DNA from: Phenylobacterium sp.
Lineage (GTDB): Bacteria > Pseudomonadota > Alphaproteobacteria > Caulobacterales > Caulobacteraceae
Direction of reading: 5' to 3'
DNA: 43,217 bases
Assembly: GCF_022402485.1 (NCBI RefSeq)
Contig: NZ_JAKRSA010000003.1
Coordinates: forward strand, 1-43,217
Part shown: in pieces, positions 40,636 through 43,217 of the stretch
How the letters are laid out: every line of letters begins with the position of its first letter
How positions within the stretch are numbered: position 1 is the first letter of the stretch
Program-made: the position numbers and the translations under genes
The notes under the pieces: generated by a model
Database searches by the model: none
Seen by the model: the letters and a program-made list of their open reading frames with translations, nothing else
Told to the model about the DNA's origin: nothing

Positions 40636-41442
40636 ATGGACCAGAATTCTCTCATCAGCGTGATCATCCTCGGCATCATCGAGGGGCTGACGGAGTTTCT
40701 GCCGGTGTCCTCAACCGGCCACCTGATCCTGGCGGCCGAACTGCTGAACTTCAAAGGCCCTGCCGAGACCACCTTCAAGGTCGTCATCCAGCTCGGTGCC
40801 ATCATGGCGGTGTTGGTGGTGTATGCGCAGCGGTTCATAGGCGTCGGGCTGGGTGCCCTGCAGGCCAAGCCTGACGACATCGCCTTCATCCGCAACCTGG
40901 CCCTGGCGGTGTTGCCGGCCATGGTGATCGGGGTCTTCGCCTATGACGCCATCAAGCTGATGCTGGAGAACCCGACCATCGTCGCGGTGATGCTGATCGT
41001 CGGGGGCATCGCCATCCTGATCATCGAGAAGATCGCCCCTGCGCCGGTGATCCACGGCATTGAGCAGCTGTCCTGGCGCAACGCCCTGCTGATCGGTCTC
41101 TTTCAATGTATGGCGATGATCCCGGGCGTCTCGCGCTCTGGGGCCACGATTATGGGCTCGCTGATGATGGGGGTCGAGCGCAAGACGGCGGCAGAGTTCA
41201 CCTTTTTCCTGGCAGCGCCGACCATGGTCGCGGCCACGGCCTATGACCTGCTCAAGACCTGGGACCAGTTGAATTTTGACGACTTGACCGGCATCGCCAT
41301 CGGTTTCGTGGTCGCCTTCCTGACGGCCCTGCTGGTGGTCAAGAGCCTCATCAGCGTGGTGGGGCGGTTCGGCTTCGCCCCGTTTGCCTGGTACCGCATC
41401 GCCCTGGGGTCCGTGGCCCTGGCCTATCTCACTTTCGCCTGA
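40636..41442 (+). CDS. uppP: Undecaprenyl-diphosphatase UppP (BacA)
   Basis: A 268-residue membrane protein with about eight hydrophobic segments. It dephosphorylates undecaprenyl pyrophosphate to recycle the lipid carrier for peptidoglycan and other polymers. The active-site segment E-G-L-T-E-F-L-P-V-S-S-T-G-H-L (17-31) holds the two catalytic glutamates and the S/T/H cluster, and the second motif P-G-V-S-R-S-G-A-T is also present. Length is normal for the family. ATG at 40636 follows a G-rich stretch (GGGGGCGGC). It is monocistronic by layout: a terminator lies before it and a convergent gene 31 nt after it. Confidence 0.96.
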   Translation: MDQNSLISVIILGIIEGLTEFLPVSSTGHLILAAELLNFKGPAETTFKVVIQLGAIMAVLVVYAQRFIGVGLGALQAKPDDIAFIRNLALAVLPAMVIGVFAYDAIKLMLENPTIVAVMLIVGGIAILIIEKIAPAPVIHGIEQLSWRNALLIGLFQCMAMIPGVSRSGATIMGSLMMGVERKTAAEFTFFLAAPTMVAATAYDLLKTWDQLNFDDLTGIAIGFVVAFLTALLVVKSLISVVGRFGFAPFAWYRIALGSVALAYLTFA

Positions 41443-41473
41443 GCAGCCCTGACCCTGACCTTAGAGAACCGGC

Positions 41474-42079
41474 CTAGATTGGAAACTCCAGCTGAGCCGT
41501 GAGGCCCCCGCCCGGCGCTGGCAACAGCACCAGTTCGCCCCGCACCTGACTGGTCAGGCTACGGGCCAGCCATAGGCCAAAACGTTCTCGGGCTTCCCCC
41601 CCGTCGGCCACGAGCCCTATGCCGCCGTCGGTGACGGTCAGTCGGCCCAGCCCGTCGCTTGCAACCAATCCGATCTGGATTCGGAGCACGGCGGCACCCT
41701 GCAGGCCATGGGTCAGGGCATTGGACACCAGTTCGTTGAGGATCAGCGCGAGGCTTGAGGCGGCCTGGTCGCGGACGTGTATGGGATCAACACTGACCAG
41801 CACCTCTACCGGCTGACCGGCCTGCCGCCGGCGCCAGACCGGTGCCATCTCCTGAATGTACCCCGCGAAGTCGATACCCTCGGCCGATCGCTGGCGCTCC
41901 AGAGATCCGAGGGCACCGATGGCCTCGGCCATCCAGACCATCTGGCGGCGAACTTCGAGATCGCTGGCCTTCTGGCCGCGCATTCGCGCCAAGGTCGCCA
42001 ACAGCTGAAGGGTGTTGGCGGTGCGATGGCGCACCTCGGAGGCCCGTTCGGTGACCGGCTCATCCTGGTTTTCAGACAT
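41474..42079 (-). CDS. Minimal HisKA_2/HWE-type histidine kinase without sensor domain
   Basis: A 201-residue soluble protein. The phospho-acceptor is H18 in E-V-R-H-R-T-A-N-T-L-Q-L-L, typical of HisKA_2. The HATPase has N-box N-E-L-V-S-N-A-L-T-H-G (115-125), D-G-G-I-G as G1 and a short G2 region (P-G-G-G-L). Nothing precedes the phospho-acceptor helix, so there is no PAS, GAF or membrane sensor. It may be a phosphotransfer or partner kinase that borrows its input from another protein. ATG at 42079 has AAGGGG about 9 nt upstream. No response regulator gene is adjacent. Confidence 0.85.
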   Translation of the reverse strand: MSENQDEPVTERASEVRHRTANTLQLLATLARMRGQKASDLEVRRQMVWMAEAIGALGSLERQRSAEGIDFAGYIQEMAPVWRRRQAGQPVEVLVSVDPIHVRDQAASSLALILNELVSNALTHGLQGAAVLRIQIGLVASDGLGRLTVTDGGIGLVADGGEARERFGLWLARSLTSQVRGELVLLPAPGGGLTAQLEFPI

Positions 42080-42178
42080 GCGTAAGCACCCCTTCGCGCC
42101 GACAGTTGAACATGGCCACGATGAAAGCGTTTGTCACAGGTCGATACGAGTCGTCCTCTCGCGAAAGGGCGCAACGGC

Positions 42179-42202
42179 GGCGTCCGGGGGCCTGCGGACG
42201 CC
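42179..42202 (+). promoter_or_regulatory. Leader hairpin before the TspO-like gene
   Basis: An 8-bp perfect stem (GGCGTCCG at 42179-42186 with CGGACGCC at 42195-42202) closes an 8-nt loop, with no T-run after it. It sits 29 nt before the start at 42232, just upstream of the ribosome binding site, and could affect translation. Confidence 0.4.
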
Positions 42203-42231
42203 GTAAGGTCTGACAGACAGAGGAGTGCCCC

Positions 42232-43020
42232 ATGGGTGACGGCGTGATTGGACGGAAACTGGCAGTCATCCGGGCTGTGATCATCGCCATCCTGGTTCCC
42301 ACGATCCAGGCCTTTACCGGCTGGGGACAAAGCGCCGCCGAGTTCTCTCAGGATGGCAACAGCACCCTGCGGGCGGCGGGCTACGCCTTCTCGATCTGGG
42401 GGGTGATCTATACGGGCCTGATCGTCTACGCGGTGTACCAGGCGCGCTCTGGCCGGGGTGAAGCCCCGCTCATGGTGGCGGTGGGCTGGCCCTCGGTGGT
42501 GGCCATCCTGGGCTGTGGCGTGTGGATCATCGCCTCGGCAGCAGACCTCGATTGGGCCTCGGTGGCGGTAATCCTGATCTCGGCCGCCGCAATGATCTTC
42601 GGCCTGATCCGGGCCAAGTCCGCCGGGCTGGGCCTGAGCGGCTGGCCCCGCCGGCTGGTGATCTGGCCCCTGGGGCTCCTGGCGGGATGGCTGACCGCCG
42701 CTGCGGCCCTGAACATCCTCACCGTGCTGACCGCCCAAGGGATCATCGGGCCGGATTCTGCCCTGCCTGCCGCCCTGGCCGGGGTGGTGGGCGTTGCGGT
42801 GGTGGCAGCGCTGACTGCCGTGAAGGTGCGGGTCGGTGCCTATGGCCTGGCTGTGGCCTGGGGACTGGTGGCGGTGGCAGTCGCCGAAGCCGATCCCAAG
42901 CCCCTGGTGGCGCTGACGGCCCTGGTGGCCGCCGCCCTCGTCTCCGGCGTGACCTTGATCCTGGCCCTACGCGCCTCACCCCGGGACCTTGACGCGCCGG
43001 GCATAGAAAAGGCGGCCTGA
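42232..43020 (+). CDS. TspO/MBR-like multispanning membrane protein
   Basis: A 262-residue integral membrane protein with about seven hydrophobic segments. The segment A-F-S-I-W-G-V-I-Y-T-G-L (about 52-63) recalls TspO/MBR (tryptophan-rich sensory protein) relatives, although the protein is longer than a typical TspO (about 160 residues) and has few other Trp-rich motifs. It could also be an unrelated small permease. ATG at 42232 has GAGGAG 7-8 nt upstream. The stop lies within the stem of a minus-strand terminator belonging to the isocitrate lyase gene, so the two ends share sequence. Function not established. Confidence 0.7.
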   Translation: MGDGVIGRKLAVIRAVIIAILVPTIQAFTGWGQSAAEFSQDGNSTLRAAGYAFSIWGVIYTGLIVYAVYQARSGRGEAPLMVAVGWPSVVAILGCGVWIIASAADLDWASVAVILISAAAMIFGLIRAKSAGLGLSGWPRRLVIWPLGLLAGWLTAAAALNILTVLTAQGIIGPDSALPAALAGVVGVAVVAALTAVKVRVGAYGLAVAWGLVAVAVAEADPKPLVALTALVAAALVSGVTLILALRASPRDLDAPGIEKAA

Positions 43021-43042
43021 AGCGCCATGCTCCAGGCCGCCT
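43007..43042 (-). terminator. Intrinsic terminator of the isocitrate lyase gene
   Basis: A 10-bp perfect stem (AGGCGGCCTG at 43010-43019 with CAGGCCGCCT at 43033-43042) encloses a 13-nt loop. Read on the minus strand it ends in TTTT (complement of 43007-43010). It lies 32 nt after the aceA stop and overlaps the last codons of the plus-strand gene. Confidence 0.8.
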
Positions 43043-43074
43043 GATCTGTCGTCACATGGGACGAACCGACGGGC

Positions 43075-43217
43075 TTAGCCGAACTGGTTCATCGTGTTGT
43101 GGACGCCGCCGGCCTTAAGCGCAGCTTCACCGGCGAAGTACTCCTTGTGATCGTCACCAATGTCGGAGCCCGACATGTTCTGGTGCTTCACACAGGCGAT
43201 GCCCTGGCGGATTTCCT
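43075..43217 (-). CDS. aceA: Isocitrate lyase, C-terminal end (partial)
   Basis: Translation of the minus strand from the right edge to TAA at 43075-43077 gives 46 residues containing V-K-H-Q-N-M-S-G-S-D-I-G-D-D-H-K and E-Y-F-A-G-E-A-A-L-K-A-G-G, ending M-N-Q-F-G. This closely resembles the C-terminus of the longer (about 530-residue) bacterial isocitrate lyase subgroup, the glyoxylate-shunt enzyme that splits isocitrate into succinate and glyoxylate. The catalytic domain is outside the window. Beta-oxidation-type genes nearby would make acetyl-CoA that needs this shunt, but they are not in the same operon. Confidence 0.75.
   Translation of the reverse strand, partial: EIRQGIACVKHQNMSGSDIGDDHKEYFAGEAALKAGGVHNTMNQFG

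Noticed and set aside
1..43217. tRNA or rRNA genes, insertion sequences, integrase or attachment sites
   Set aside because: I looked for cloverleaf arms, terminal inverted repeats and transposase or integrase motifs and found none that could be supported.

Overview
The window looks like chromosomal DNA of a high-GC alphaproteobacterium of the Caulobacterales (Caulobacter or Phenylobacterium type). The clearest marker is a full-length PodJ-like polarity protein (28904-31975, minus). A perfect CtrA box (TTAA-N7-TTAA), a near-consensus DnaA box and a GANTC methylation site sit in front of it. Caulobacter-style TtgA-overlap operons, GTG/TTG starts and a Cys-poor SMR/FtsEX/ACAD gene content agree with this. 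I see no rRNA, tRNA, CRISPR array, insertion sequence or prophage; most of the window is ordinary, densely packed core genome.

Layout. 1-4250: the 3' part of a Gly/Asn-repeat protein, a CHASE2-GGDEF*-EAL c-di-GMP phosphodiesterase candidate, a 690-bp zone of less GC-rich third positions with a small Cys-pair protein, and an XRE regulator. 4250-8254: a cold-shock protein and a TlpA-like thioredoxin on the minus strand, facing a translationally coupled argH-lptM-like-lysA operon. 8255-11544: an iron module, with a Fur-box-like operator (16 of 19 bases), a TonB-dependent receptor and a coupled PepSY membrane protein. 11554-12952 (minus): a zinc-ribbon/DUF3426-like membrane protein overlapping a purine phosphoribosyltransferase gene. 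13009-16061: ftsE-ftsX-ydcF-like-plsC envelope operon. 16058-17678: ChaC-like gamma-glutamylcyclotransferase and a divergent DUF2125 protein. 17776-21029: chorismate mutase-like gene, hisC, tyrA and an EmrE-like SMR pump, the last three joined by 1-nt stop/start overlaps. 21061-27127: DinG/XPD-like helicase divergent from the Lhr-like helicase plus PdeM pair of the ligase-associated DNA damage response. 27136-34083: mostly minus strand, with an Alph_Pro_TM (TIGR02186-like) protein, a TauE/SafE permease, podJ, a small plus-strand membrane protein and an MprF-like lysyltransferase. 34245-40434: five consecutive acyl-CoA dehydrogenase genes. 40636-43217: uppP, a minimal HWE/HisKA_2 histidine kinase, a TspO-like membrane protein and the 3' end of isocitrate lyase.

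The most interesting part is the acyl-CoA dehydrogenase array. Four tandem paralogues carry an S-E-P-G-(A/S)-G-S-D flavin-site motif and a Glu at the IVD-type catalytic position, but lack the R-x-x-F-G-x-x-I-x-x-F-Q adenine-site motif. The fifth gene is the mirror image: it has R-V-Q-F-G-Q-V-I-G-S-F-Q but neither the catalytic Glu nor the S-E-P motif. This suggests a set of alternative catalytic subunits sharing one complementary subunit, like the heteromeric alpha2beta2 ACADs of mycobacterial steroid catabolism but with a 4:1 gene ratio. A perfect 14-bp palindrome in an AT-rich leader divides the array. The second theme is compact divergent gene pairs whose start codons abut or overlap (CATATG at 5254, CATG at 16643 and possibly 3321).
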